From positions 13,933,658-13,997,657 of the forward strand of contig CM030704.1 of assembly GCA_017979445.1 (NCBI GenBank): DNA of 64,000 nt, read 5' to 3'. The DNA comes from Akebia trifoliata (lineage: Eukaryota; Streptophyta; Magnoliopsida; Ranunculales; Lardizabalaceae). Each line of letters starts with the position of its first letter. Position 1 is the first letter of the stretch. Under the pieces are notes generated by a model that was not told where the DNA came from, did not search any database, and saw nothing but the letters and a program-made list of their open reading frames with translations. The position numbers and the translations under genes are program-made. Below are positions 47,201-58,292 of this stretch, piece by piece.

Positions 47201-47351
47201 TCATTTTGAACCTAATGATGGAGTTGGTTTTCATTAAAAATGATCGGAATAATATATGAGTATTTTACTCTAATTTTCTTCTTCGGTATTTTTCTCAAAA
47301 TATCACCATTTGACTTCTTCGAGATACGAGTTGAAAATTCGGGGTGTTACA
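44217..47351 (-). mobile_element. Minus-strand LTR inserted in Athila
   Basis: Same family as 6464-9904 but reversed. On the minus strand it starts TGTAACACCCCGAATTTTCA at 47351 and can be followed to GGTGCCACCTAGTA at 44217, about 50 bases short of the LTR end. No internal region is attached. The flanks show no convincing target duplication, consistent with the missing end. The frame at 46435-46803 corresponds to that at 6966-7184 in the solo LTR and reflects shared LTR sequence. Confidence 0.85.
46165..46230. repeat. GC-rich palindromic cluster in the LTR
   Basis: Repeats of CACGGTAGCACCGTG (6-base arms, 3-base loop) and GGAGCACGGCGGCTCACGG. It occupies the same place in the LTR as the cluster at 7585-7800 but has a different sequence. 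Confidence 0.7.
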
Positions 47352-48034
47352 GGCTACCTGCTTTTTGAAAAAGAATATCGAAAAAATGATAAAGCATGAA
47401 AAAGTTGAAAAGAAAAGCAGATAGATGTGAATAAGATCAAATCAAAATAAGTAGGTTAGAGCTGAAAAAGCACAAAAGTGAAAAGAGTCCAATTGGACCA
47501 AATAGTCCAGTAGGGTGAAAGCCGTCAATAGTAAAAACGTGAGTACACTGGAATATCACAGATAAACCCCTTAGAGGTATTAAAGTGAACATCCATACTT
47601 CTCACAATCCCAAACAGGAGGCTCAGTTTCAAGTTAGAATTTAGGCAGACCCAACCATCTTAGCAGTTAAGAAGGAAAATCTTGTTCCGAAAAATCTATT
47701 TTACAATCAGAAAAATTTGTGCACACACTCAAGATATTTCTAAAAATGAGGAATAAAAAGAATATCTGCTCAAATAGACCTTTGACTGGATTTTTGAAAG
47801 TTGGTGTGATGACATTATATTTAGTAATTTTGAAGTTGTTATCTTTTAAAATATTAGAATTTTGTGGGTATATTCTTTCACTACAAACCCTCACGAGTCA
47901 AACTCGTCCACTAGGGGTAACCTAGGAGTTCAAGGGCTTACTGCATAAGCTAAATGCAGTCGGAAACCTCACGAAAGAGGAGTTGTTTAGATTTAAATTT
48001 TGCTCGGGACTAGCAAAATTGAGGTTTGGGGGTG
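47352..48034 (+). mobile_element. Athila 3' internal region with polypurine tract
   Basis: No supported gene. It ends in ATTGAGGTTTGGGGGTG (about 48018-48034), the usual Athila polypurine tract, next to the 3' LTR. Confidence 0.75.
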
Positions 48035-49327
48035 TGATAAGGTCCCAATTATTCGATTTTGGGACTGTAATTACACTAAGATTATCATCATATAAATGTT
48101 AGTTCCCATAAATAATTGCAACATTAAGTTATTTATCCAAATTAATAGAGCTAATGAGATATTATTACTAATTGCAGATAAATAAAGCGCATGTGGAAGT
48201 TTTATCACGATTAACAAAGTCGGTTACAATGTGCGTGCAAAAAGGAGAAAAGTGACCGAAAATGAGCAACAAAACTTGCCACGTCACCACGCCGCGGTTT
48301 GGCTCTAGTGCTCTGCGGTGATCTCGAGGAATTTTTCCTCGAGATTTGCACAAGATGTTTTAGACACTTCGGTGGTTGTAAGGTCTTTCGAAGCAAATCA
48401 TCTAAAAAGTCAACCTAATGACCCGATTACGAATGCTATAAATTGGAGGGTTGATTTAAGAGAAGGGGCCTTCTCTTCTTCTGTAATTTTTCATGTTCTT
48501 TCTTTAATTCTCTGTAATTTTCTTTTTTAAGAGAGAGCTTTTGATTGTAGTGAAAACAACAAGAGTGATTTCATCCTTTATTTCTTATTAGAACTCTTTT
48601 GGAGATGCATTCAAGAAGGAACCAAGTTGCATCTTCATCTTCTTCACCCATCTTCTCTTTTCTTTTATTATTTTCTGCAACTATAATCCTTGCAATGAGT
48701 GGCTAGAATCTCCTTAGAGATTTCAATAATGCCAGAGCAAGTCCATCCATTCAATGTAATTTTAAATTCATTATTCTTGCTTGTCTTGTTTATCATTCTG
48801 TAAATTCTCTTTTGATTAGATCACTTAGCTTACATTTATGATTCAAGCTTTGATAGCCATTACTTAGATAAGTTCAAGAATGGCTATGCTCTGTGAAAAA
48901 TTGAAATATAGGTTAAGCAATCTTAATTAAATCAGTATTTTCATGAATAGGTTTTGATTACTTTCAATGATTTAATGGCTCCACTTTCTGATCCATGAGC
49001 AATGACTTGCTATATGGATTGAGTTAGATTCAGAATTAATCTACATTATGGATGGTTTGTGAAGGCTATATTGAACTCTCTAATCTCCATTTCTTTTATC
49101 TTCAACCTCTAGTTTCTGTTTTAATTCTAATTGCAATTTAATTTTCATTTTATTTGTGCAACAAATCTGTTTTGTTTTTAAAGAATCTGTTTTAAAACTC
49201 TATTTTGGTTTTTAACCGAGTGAGTATTTGAATTCCAACTGTCTCTATGGAACGAATTCGACTTAGCCAAAGTCCATCTTTTAATTTCTAAATCTCTGCA
49301 ATTTCTACACAAAGATACAATCGATCA
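48035..49327 (+). mobile_element. Athila 3' LTR (complete, 1.29 kb)
   Basis: Starts TGATAAGGTCCCAATTATTC after the polypurine tract and ends CAATCGATCA. The distal 742 bases match the truncated 5' LTR. Confidence 0.85.
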
Positions 49328-50494
49328 AAATACTTTTTGTTATCTCACCTCTATTTACTAAAAAATCAATGATCAAAGAATGTTTTTTAAGTTTCTTCAC
49401 AAATGTCATCTTTACCCTCACACAAATGAAAAATCCAAAAAGAAATAACTTAAATCTCATGTCCATTCTCTTTATTTTTAGGGTTGGACCACTTTATCCC
49501 TAAAAGCTCTAAAAAAACTCTATAAATACCTTCATTTTCTATGAACAATTCATGCTCTCAAGCTTCCCATCTCTCAACCAAAAACTCTACCAAAATCCAT
49601 ACTCATTCTCTCATTTCTCAACCTTCAACTCCTCAACCCCCAACTACATCATTCAACTTTCAAGTTCTTCTCTCAAAGCTCAAGTTTATTCAAAACTTCC
49701 AAAGGGACAAGGTGGGTGTAGATTAGGTCTTATTTTATTTTATTTTAACTATTGCATCTTCTTCTTTTATCCCTCTCTTTTCTTTTTTTAGAAGCTTTAG
49801 GATGTAATGGAGAACCATCCTTCATCCCGAGTAGATTGAACCTCAAACTTGGGCATGGAATGCTTGAGGCGGTTTGGTTGAAAGGATAGAGGTTGAAATC
49901 TTTTTTAAACCCATCTTATCTCATAGATCATAATGTATACTATGCACACACACCACACATGCTTGGTTATGATGAATAAAACACTAAGTTTCTAACTAAG
50001 CATACATGCATTAAGGTTATGGATCTAAAGGAACTCCATTCATGGAACTTCTCTAAAATCCTAAACCAACATTTCAACTCATACAAAAATGTGTTGGTTT
50101 CATAGGATATCCTCTTCCATAAGATATTCCTCATATCAACACTAACATTAGATTCTCTTTCAAATATGAACATATTTACCATGTGTACACACCCACTTCC
50201 TCCATCTCATGAATTTTCCTTATTATGTTAATCTTTTCTAAAATGGCCAAATCTAAAGGTAACCAACTTAGGTGGAGAAAATGGGGTGCTTAACACCTTC
50301 CCCATTCTCTAATCGAATCCCCTTACCTAGATCTTAGGTAGACTATACGTTTTTCATGAATGAGAGTCATTACAATGCCATGGGAAAATGGTTTTCAAAA
50401 AATTGATTTAAGTGTCCATTCACACCCATTTCCAAAAAAGAATGGTAGCGACTCCAAACAACGTATCATTGAGGTTCAAGGATGAACATTTTCA
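49328..50494 (+). mobile_element. Inserted Tat-like LTR, right segment
   Basis: Continuation of 34386-34652. It carries TTAACACCTTCCCC and GGTAGCGACTCC near its end, the landmark order of the other Tat LTR ends here, and finishes GAACATTTTCA. Right after it the minus-strand gag reading resumes. Confidence 0.65.
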
Positions 50495-51060
50495 TGTCTA
50501 CACATCCCATGACATGATCTGTGATGAATCCAGAGACATTAACCAATGCAATGCAAACCTAGTGAGAGTCCTTTGAAATAATTGGGCCATTTGAGCATTG
50601 TTTAGATCCAAGATATGCATGTTACGTAGACCTTCAAATGTGTTCTTGGGCAACCTATTCCATTAAACTTGTTGTGTCTGTTATAACAAACTTATCAAGA
50701 AGACGTGCTCAAGAAAATAAACTCATGTTCCAGTTGGAATGTCAAGTTGTTGACTCCCTTCACACTCCAATGCAACTTCGACTTTAGCGATCCTCTATAC
50801 CAAAGCTAGGTTAGTTTGAGATTGTTGGGGTTTAGGTTATTCTTCGTCTCCCCCGCTTAAATTAATTGGGCCTTGATGATAAGCTTGATTATTTTGAAGA
50901 GGTATCTGATTGTCCCAGACCCAATGATTGGTTTGATTGTTCAGATTAATTGGAATAGGATGACAAACTTCATTATTCTGATCTTGAGAATGTTTTTGGT
51001 TGTCTTGAATGATTGGAAGATTCCTTGCCTTTAACTTGACTAAGTTAGCCATCACAGTAC
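50495..51060 (-). pseudogene. N-terminal part of the Tat-type gag
   Basis: Minus-strand readings: the 72-residue frame 50837-51055 (Asn/Gln/Pro-rich, typical of a Gag leader), then KFNGIGCPRTHLKVY near 50630-50672, which corresponds to the Gag motif K-x-D/N-G-x-G-x-P-x2-H-L, and finally WLMSLDSSQIMSWDV ending at the LTR junction. The next Gag residues (DMAKKFREQY) are found at 34383 and below, on the far side of the inserted LTR and Athila, so the two gag halves were once contiguous. Confidence 0.7.
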
Positions 51061-52404
51061 CATGAATTGATGGAACTCAGATGCTTCTGATTCATCCATC
51101 TTAGCTCATGATTGATGATTCGTACTCGTTAATGATAATATGATAAAATGGTCATTTGGATGAGTCCACGATGGTTTGAATTTGGGCCTTCTAGGAACAA
51201 TGACTATCTGATATAAATGAAAACCCTTTAGATGTTATTTGAAATGCCTTGAGATCAAAAAATGATTATGAACTCTACTACATTGACAAAGATTTGGTCC
51301 ATGATCACTTTTTGATTGATTGCCCAAAATCCTCTAATGACATTGAATGGTGAAATTAAATCAGTTTACAACCTAGATCGATGAAATAGCTAACAAATTC
51401 AATTCATGTAATTAAAACGAGTGAAATTGGATGGTTGGAATAAAATGTTTGATATGGATTTTTTATCCATATGCCTCGTTGGGTTAACTAGTTTGAATTA
51501 GAATCAGTCTGATCTAATGGATTGAAAAAAAGGTTAAGTCAATTGGTCCAACTATTTTAGAATTTATCGATTAGATCCTTTTTTAGTTGGGCCAATTGAT
51601 TTAATTAGGCTTGATTGATATATTTCATCAATTAGGTTGATTGGGTTGAACTGATATTGCAAGTTCAATTTGAACAGTGTGGACTAATCTACCCACTTAC
51701 CTATCGTTGGATTGAATAAAGCAACCTGGGAACACCCATAGTCGATTTGGGTCATGACTTAATGGGACCATACCTAGGTTTGGATTTCTAAGCTCACAAC
51801 ATGATTCGGGCTAAGTTAAGACAAAGCTTAAGTCACTTTAGCCTACAACACCATAATCTTTTTAGATTTGATGGAAAAAGTTTGAATCAAAAAGTAAAAA
51901 ATCAAAACTTTTTTTTTGTGAGTTAGATCTAAGGGTTTTGAATATTGGTGGCTATGAAATCCCAAAATTAAAAATATATTTATTTATTTATTTTTCTTGA
52001 ATTTTTTCAACGCTCTTCGAATTTCGTCCTTCACAAGCCTATGGCATTGGATCACATATTTGGTTGCCACATGGTGAGGTCAAAGACCCTTAATAACAGA
52101 GAAACTTTACTAAGTTAGTAAGGCTAACCTTTCTTTTGAAATCCACGAATTGTTGGGTTAAGGCTAGCCTTACCCACTAAATGCCACAAAATGATGCATG
52201 CACCATGGAAAATTTCCTTTAGCACGTAAGGAAAGTGATTTTTTCTTTTAATTCAGCTTGAGGTGAAAATTTCCTATATCACCTCCTCCTAGATTTTGTT
52301 GAGAAACAGTATAAAGATAGAGGTACTAATTGCTTGACCAACAAAATTGATAAAAGTTTGACCAACGATTATACAGAAAGTTTGCAAGTTTGTTTCTTTT
52401 TTTT
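51061..52404. other. Gene-free sequence, probably retrotransposon leader
   Basis: No frame of interest on either strand. By position it should be the 5' untranslated region of the minus-strand Tat element, but I see no diagnostic motif. Confidence 0.4.
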
Positions 52405-52625
52405 AAAAGAGTCGTGATAATATGATTCTTCAAGTGGCATACTCAAATGACTCCACGACGTGGATAAATTTGGGAATAGTAGATCTGTATGCCTTGGGAT
52501 ACACTTTTTATGGGGAAGTGCAATCGTGTATCCCAAGGCATACAAATCAGGGTACCCGAACTTGTCTACGTCATGGAGTCATTTGAGTATGCCGCTTAAC
52601 AAGTCATATTATCAGGACTCTTTTT
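52405..52625. mobile_element. MITE with ~100-bp inverted repeats, copy 1
   Basis: The left arm starts AAAAGAGTCGTGATAATATG and the right arm, reversed, starts AAAAAGAGTCCTGATAATAT. Both arms share GGCATACTCAAATGACTCCA and GTATGCCTTGGGATACAC. The loop is only about 20 bases (TTTTTATGGGGAAGTGC). There is no coding capacity. Confidence 0.85.
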
Positions 52626-52662
52626 AAAAAGTGATGTGGGACCCATCAAAATTGATAAATGT

Positions 52663-52924
52663 AAAAAAAAAAAAAAAAAAATCCTAATAATATGATAATA
52701 TGACTAGCTAGTGGCATACTCAAATGACTCCATGACATGGACAAGTTTAAGAATCGTAAATTTGTACGCCTCAGGATATATAATTCTCTCATGATACAAT
52801 TTTTATGGGAAAGTGCAATCATATATCCCGAAGCATACAAATCTACAATACCCAAACTTGTCACGTCATAGAGTAATTTGAGTATACCACCTGGCAAGTC
52901 ATATTGTCATAACTAAAAAAAAAA
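52663..52924. mobile_element. MITE of the same family, copy 2
   Basis: Same arms with changes: GGCATACTCAAATGACTCCA left, and reversed on the right as GGTATACTCAAATTACTC. The middle is slightly longer. Ends are A-rich runs. It lies 37 bases from copy 1 in the same orientation. Confidence 0.8.
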
Positions 52925-54380
52925 GATGCGAGTCCCAAGGAAAGTTTGTTGGGACAATTACAGCAAAGATCTATTTTTTGAAAATATGTACCAAAAAATC
53001 CCTTCTAAAAAAAAATGAACTCTTTAGTGCTCTTTTTATCAAATATTAGTCTAAAAAGGACTTTTAAAACGAAAATACCGTAATTACCCTTTTAATGATT
53101 TTGTAGATTTAAATAAACGTGTTTATTTGTGAATGTTTGAGATACTCCTATATTTTAAAATTAATTACAAACTCCTTGACTATGGTCATATCTTATCAAA
53201 CAATGAAAAAAAAAATCCTTATTTTTTCTTTCGAAAATTTTTAGTCTTTAACTCACATAGATTATAATGAAGATGGGTATGATCATCATCATCAAGTTGA
53301 TTTGATCTGTGTATGTTAGATTTATTAGAATATATAAATAATTTTCAATAATTAAAACATAATTTTAAAACTCGACTTAAATGCTCACGATTTGATTCAA
53401 TTCAAAAATTAGCAAGTCAACTTAAAGGAGTCAAATAAAATTATATCGAATTTATGAATGATTTTTAATAAATAAAAATATATAATTTTTATTTTTTATA
53501 GAAATATCAATAATCAAATAAATTGATCAAGTTTTTTAGTTAAAAGGAGTCAAACCACTTTATAAAATTGTTAAAAGAGTATTTCAAGTATTTTTCTTTT
53601 AAAAAAATCTTCAAAAACACCTTAATTGATTAATATTTTATTAGACGGAACTTAAATGATCCATATCCTTTATTAGAGACTATTCGATACATATTCCCAA
53701 TAAAGAATCCTTCCCAGTCATTGTCCCATGTTTGTTTGACTAATAAACTTACAATGCAAAGAAGTTTTAATAATATAAATTGCAACAAGAGTCTGCCATG
53801 TAAACTCTTTCGTCCTTTTCTCAAATTTTTTTCAACCTATATCAACCCAGCCCTTTATTTTTTTTTTGGCAAACACTTTGTGAAACCGCTGAATCTGATC
53901 CCTTAGCACGTTCTATCTTCACGTGTCTGCAGACACCAAACAAATCCCTTTTCTTTTGCTGCCACTACACACATGATAAATGAACCCACACCCCGCTCAT
54001 TGTCTCTCCTCTTCTTTGTTGTCTCTCGGTTATTTTGCTTTCCTTCTTGGCTGCAGTGGCTATGAACACCCAATTTCTCCTCCTTTCTAATCTACTTTTG
54101 ACCAACAACCAACCCCACCCCATTCATTTTTATGTGGATTACAACCTCAAAAACTTGACCCTCAAATCTTAGGTTGTTTTGGGTCACTGAAAAATGAACC
54201 TTGTGAAAACAAAAATCGTGAAAATATAAAATAAAAAAAATCCAAATCACTATGTCAAAATTAAATAAAAATAAACGAAGAAAGGCACTCCAACACAATC
54301 ATCCACACAAAAGTAGTTAAAGCAAAGCAAAAAAGATTTAAATACAATCTTTAAGAATTTGGAGTTTGATCCTCAAATTA
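52925..54380. other. Gene-free AT-rich stretch
   Basis: Nothing supportable as a gene. Contains the repeat shared with 25523-25618 at 53632-53715. If the LTR to its right is a 5' LTR, this is its internal leader on the minus strand. Confidence 0.4.
53632..53715 (+). repeat. Unidentified dispersed repeat, also at 25523-25618
   Basis: Second copy of the ~90-bp block; roughly 80% similar by eye. Confidence 0.55.
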
Positions 54381-54398
54381 TTCTTAGTGGAATCGCCA
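54381..54398 (-). promoter_or_regulatory. Primer-binding site candidate (tRNA-Arg type, Tat-like)
   Basis: The minus strand reads TGGCGATTCCACTAAGAA immediately after the LTR end. It resembles the TGGCGACTCCACTGGGGA-type site used by Tat/Ogre elements, with several changes in its second half. Confidence 0.55.
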
Positions 54399-55869
54399 CT
54401 AAAAGCACCCTCAATCCGTGGATGTGGATCCAATTTTTGGAGTCACCATCAAATTTTATAGTCTAGAAACCAAAAATAGACTATAAACAAGATAAAGCAA
54501 AATCTACGAAAAGATTATGGGTACGGAGATCATGTTAAGGGATTGGAGGTGTTAGGCACCAATCTTATATGGCGAAAGTCGGTCTCTACTATTCTTAAAA
54601 TATTTTCATTGCAAAAACGACTTAAATCTATAATAAATATAAGAAAATTACCTGTTTTACCTGTGTGATTGCGGCAATTATTTTTCTAAAAAATTGATGG
54701 TGAATGTTCCACATGTGAAATTTCTTGGTCTGTATCCTCTCCTAGGTCTACTTTCAAACTTGAAGATGAAACTTCTTTTAATAGATCTGAATGTTTTTGA
54801 CATTTCTGGGTATTTTTAAGATTCATAAGTATTTTTTAGGTTGAAAATCAAGGTTTGAGGGTTAGGTATTGAGTTAGGGTTTCAGATCTAGGATTTTAGG
54901 AATGTTCTGAGGAGTTTTATCCTATTTCCTCTAGGATTTCTAAATACCTCCAAGATTTGGTGGTAGAAATGCCTTTTAATACAAATTTTTTATAAGATTA
55001 GAGTTAGATTAGGTCTCTTTTGAATAGACTCTAACTAATCTTCAAGTTATTTTTTATTTGGATTTTGTTTCCTAGAATTAAATTTTTAACTTTTTAAAAA
55101 ACCTTTAGTGGAAGGTTTATTTAATTATCTTAAATTCTTTGAGACCCAGGTAGAGGGTTATTTAATTAAATATTGGAGGAGGGGGGGGGGGGGGGGAGGG
55201 GGGGCACTTAAATAAATGGACCATCACTTGAAATTGAACCCATGAGTTTAGTTAATTGTGTTTATTTTTTAAAACAAATTAATTCGATTTATTGATTCCA
55301 CAATACGTTAAATAAAATTTTTAATTATTGGTTTCAAGTTTTTTGAATTTTAGGGTTGAAAAATTATCATTTTGCCCTCCAAAAGATATTTTTACATTGG
55401 GAGGTTGTTTTTTTTATATTTTTTAATGTTTTGGAATTAATTTTTCATAAGGAATTCAATGATAATATTGATTTGTATCATTTATGAATTTTTTGCGTGA
55501 AATAGGTGCGAGCCCCACGAGAGGGCATTTTGATAATTGATAATTTTTGTGAAAATTGGCAAAATAATTTATTCATTTTGTGTGTTCAAAAGGGTCTTCA
55601 TAAATGTAATATATGATCTAGGGGTGTTTTGGCGTTAAGGGTATTTTGATAATTTTGTAACTTTTTAACAATTTTTCTCATAAAACTTCTTTTAGTCCCA
55701 AAATGATGATTTCTATGTTTCAAATCACATTTTCCTAGCGAGTATATTTCTGAGCTTTGGAAATATGTCTAGCGATGAACAAAAACCTTAAAAATATCCA
55801 TAATTGGGAATCATTACAATTGAGTTGACGAGTTGAGAAATCGAGCGAGTGCAAAAATGGGGTGCTACA
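54399..55869 (-). mobile_element. 5' LTR of a minus-strand Tat-like element
   Basis: On the minus strand it starts TGTAGCACCCCATTTTTGCA at 55869 and ends GAGGGTGCTTTTA at 54399, next to the primer site. Landmarks GGTGTTAGGCACC and GGAGTCACCATC near the end have counterparts in the other Tat LTRs. Its first ~190 bases are closest to the fragment at 25628-25854. It contains the long G-run at 55178-55204. Confidence 0.7.
55178..55204 (+). repeat. Long G-run (25 of 27 bases G)
   Basis: GGA, then sixteen or more G, an A, then seven G, inside the LTR (a C-run in element sense). Such a run can slip in replication and sequencing, and could form a G-quadruplex on the plus strand. Confidence 0.95.
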
Positions 55870-57155
55870 CAATCACCGTACTTATTTTGGCCAAATCTCT
55901 CAAGTTTTGAGTGTTCTAGAACATCACCAAAAATTAGCCAAAATAACTAGCTTTTTCTGTTGTCAACAACACTGGATACACCCCTAGCACTGATAGAAAA
56001 CTACCTTTCTAGGCAATTTACACAGTTTTTGTCGATGCCACTGATAATGTGCAACAACCATATTTGTGTTGTATTTGCTCTCTATTAGTACCACTGACAA
56101 GTAGTCGTTACCCAAGTGTTTTTTATATATTTTGAAGCTTTGGCTTCACTTGGGCTTTTTAACAAACCTTCAGAAACGTTGCTCCCAAGCCTCCAACACA
56201 CCTTGGAGCTTTCTCAAGCCATAGGAGACCATGACTTCAGTTGAATCCATCTTCAACCCCATGTCCCTCTTTGTTCGATCCATCGTCACCTTGCACACAC
56301 TATTATGACCCAAACCCATTTACGCTTGACCTCAACCCATTAATTTCATATTGTTCATGGGTCATGTTAAGATTGTCACCCTTAATCTCACTTCTCTCTC
56401 TCTAACTAGTACAAATTTATTTCAGTGTTTTTTAAGAAAAATAGATTTTTTTGAGCTCGTATTTTTTAAGATTTCGTTTGCATTTTACTGGGGGCTGGTT
56501 TAGGGGCAATGGGGGTGAAAGTTGGACTTGAGTACAAAGCTTATGTGGTTGACATGTGAACTATGTTAAGAAACTAGATGACTTCGACAAATAAAATTTG
56601 ATTCTTCAAGAAAGACTAGATGAAATCTTGAGTAGCAAGCATAAGAATCGGTTTAAACTATACGTTAGATCTAGTTCTTCGGTAATAAATAAATAATTAA
56701 AAGCATGAGAAGGGTATTTTTGAGGTTCGAAGTTCAAACATTTTCCATTCCTTATTTTGTGTGAAAAATATTTGGATTAGCTCAAGGAAAAAAATGTTTG
56801 ATGGTTTAGTTCACTTCAGACCATCAAAACTCCACCTATAAAACATGTGTATCAAAGTATTAAACTATATTTGAAAGAACTATGCTTTGATTAAAGGATA
56901 AATTCCCAAATAATTACCGAAAGTGTTACATATGTTGACACAACTATCACATACTGTTATCAAATTATCAACGTTACATGATAACTTTGTCAACACTAGC
57001 AACACTTTGAAAATACTTAAAAGTTTCGAAATTATTGGGAATTTACTCTTGGTTAAAACAGAACTAAAGAGAAAAAGATAAATTCCTTTGATTCTTTCAA
57101 AGATTATTTGCGAAGGCAATGTATAGCAATATTGAAAAAATCCAATGATAGACCA
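55870..57155. other. Gene-free sequence right of the nest
   Basis: No convincing coding, repeat or RNA signature found. The 132-residue minus-strand frame at 56880-57278 has no recognisable features and overlaps the foldback. Confidence 0.4.
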
Positions 57156-57307
57156 GACTGGTAAAAGCCACTTACTTTTCACTCTCTGGATGTGGCATGT
57201 AAACATAACCACAAATTTTTTCCTTGTGTATCCTGAAGAATAAGATCTATGGTTCTGTGAACATGCCACATCAAGCAAGTGAAAAACATGTAGCTTTTAC
57301 TGAGTCA
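57156..57307. other. Long imperfect foldback (arms ~57 nt, loop ~36 nt)
   Basis: The left arm 57156-57212 pairs with the right arm 57249-57307. The core GATGTGGCATGT / ACATGCCACATC is perfect over 12 bases, and flanking AAAAGC, TTTTCACT and GGTT blocks extend the stem with mismatches. Could be a small MITE or a microRNA-like precursor; sequence alone does not decide. Confidence 0.6.
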
Positions 57308-57516
57308 ATTTTATCGCAACTCATTGAAAAATTGTGACAAACAGCATGGAAGTCAATCTGACTAAGGGTTTCCACCACATGATCAAGGAAAACTCAAATC
57401 GTATTCGGGACAAGTAAAAAAAAATTGTTGCTGCCAAACAGAGTTTACAAGCTACAATCGAAACACAAACACTGGAATAGAGAATATAGAAATAGCTCAC
57501 CGAGTAACCCATCAAG

Positions 57517-57522
57517 TTTATT
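57517..57522 (-). terminator. Candidate poly(A) signal AATAAA of the KH-domain gene
   Basis: AATAAA on the minus strand, about 165 bases after the stop codon at 57687-57689; a plausible 3' UTR length for a plant gene. Confidence 0.45.
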
Positions 57523-57686
57523 ACACACACACGGGGCTAAAGGTCATAGGGGAGGGTGGTGAAAATATAATCAGAAAGCAAGCTCACGCATAATATATAC
57601 AAGATACTTCCCCAAAAGGGAAACAAGTACATGTTCTGGAAACTGTAAGTTCAAAGTCAGTCAGGTTAACAGCAGGGATGAGGGTC

Positions 57687-58101
57687 TTAATATATGTCCA
57701 ACATCCGTCCTCTTAGCATGGCTTCTGCTTTTCTCACTTGCTTCACAGGTCCTATGATGAATACCTACATCATACCACACATTTCAGGATCAGATTGTGT
57801 ACAGAAGATTATATGTAAATTTATTCATTTAAGCTTCTGTAAGATTTAGTGAACTAACCTTGTCAGGTGGTCCCTTAGCGCCTCCAATGAGAATTTCCGC
57901 ACTGTAACATGCATTTAAATTATCGAAAGACTGCAATTTGAAATCAAATTAATGAATGAGAGATTACTTACTTGCAGGATTCTTTGATTGACAAGATAGA
58001 AGCTCCTCTTCTTCCTATGACACATCCCATTTTGCCTGGAGGAACGATTAACACTGATAATATCTCCTCCTCAGGCACATTCCCTCCTGCAATTACGTTA
58101 T
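57687..58101 (-). CDS. KH-domain RNA-binding protein, C-terminal three exons (partial gene)
   Basis: Exons on the minus strand are 58101-57972, 57901-57859 and 57764-57687 (stop TAA). Introns of 70 and 94 bases start GTAAGT and GTTAGT and end in CAG and TAG. Reading phases join exactly. The first exon follows an acceptor TTGTGGCAG. The product segment reads NVIAGGNVPEEEILSVLIVP, then PGKMGCVIGRRGASILSIKE, then EILIGGAKGPPDKVFIIGPV and ends AMLRGRMLDIY. This is a KH fold with the GxxG RNA-contact loop as GRRG. The GGAKGPPDKVFIIGPVKQVRKAE tail resembles plant proteins that join a 3'-5' exonuclease domain to a C-terminal KH domain (from memory, Arabidopsis At2g25910-like). The exonuclease exons are not found up to 64000. 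They either lie beyond a repeat-filled intron or are lost. Conserved frame and splice sites suggest a live gene or a recent remnant. Confidence 0.8.
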
Positions 58102-58292
58102 CTGCCACAAGAAAACCAAGTTAAAAGTGAAATTCATTCCTCCTCAGAGAGATCCAAGATAAGAGTAGATGGAATGAAACTTTAGTAATGAAAATTGATG
58201 GCTAGGAAACACCATAGAGCAACAAATTTCAATATCTTGGTAATATATCATTTGTAAGGATTGAGGGATTACGGAAATTGTAAAAAGATTTT

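Noticed and set aside
27246..55869. Pairing the 3.6 kb LTR (27246-30854) with the 1.5 kb LTR (54399-55869) as one element
   Set aside because: Start and end sequences differ in many places and lengths differ more than twofold. The fragment at 25628-25854 is a better partner for the latter, though this is not proven.
56880..57530. Minus-strand frames of 132 and 69 residues downstream of the KH-domain gene
   Set aside because: No domain, no codon bias, and they overlap the foldback and the likely 3' UTR.
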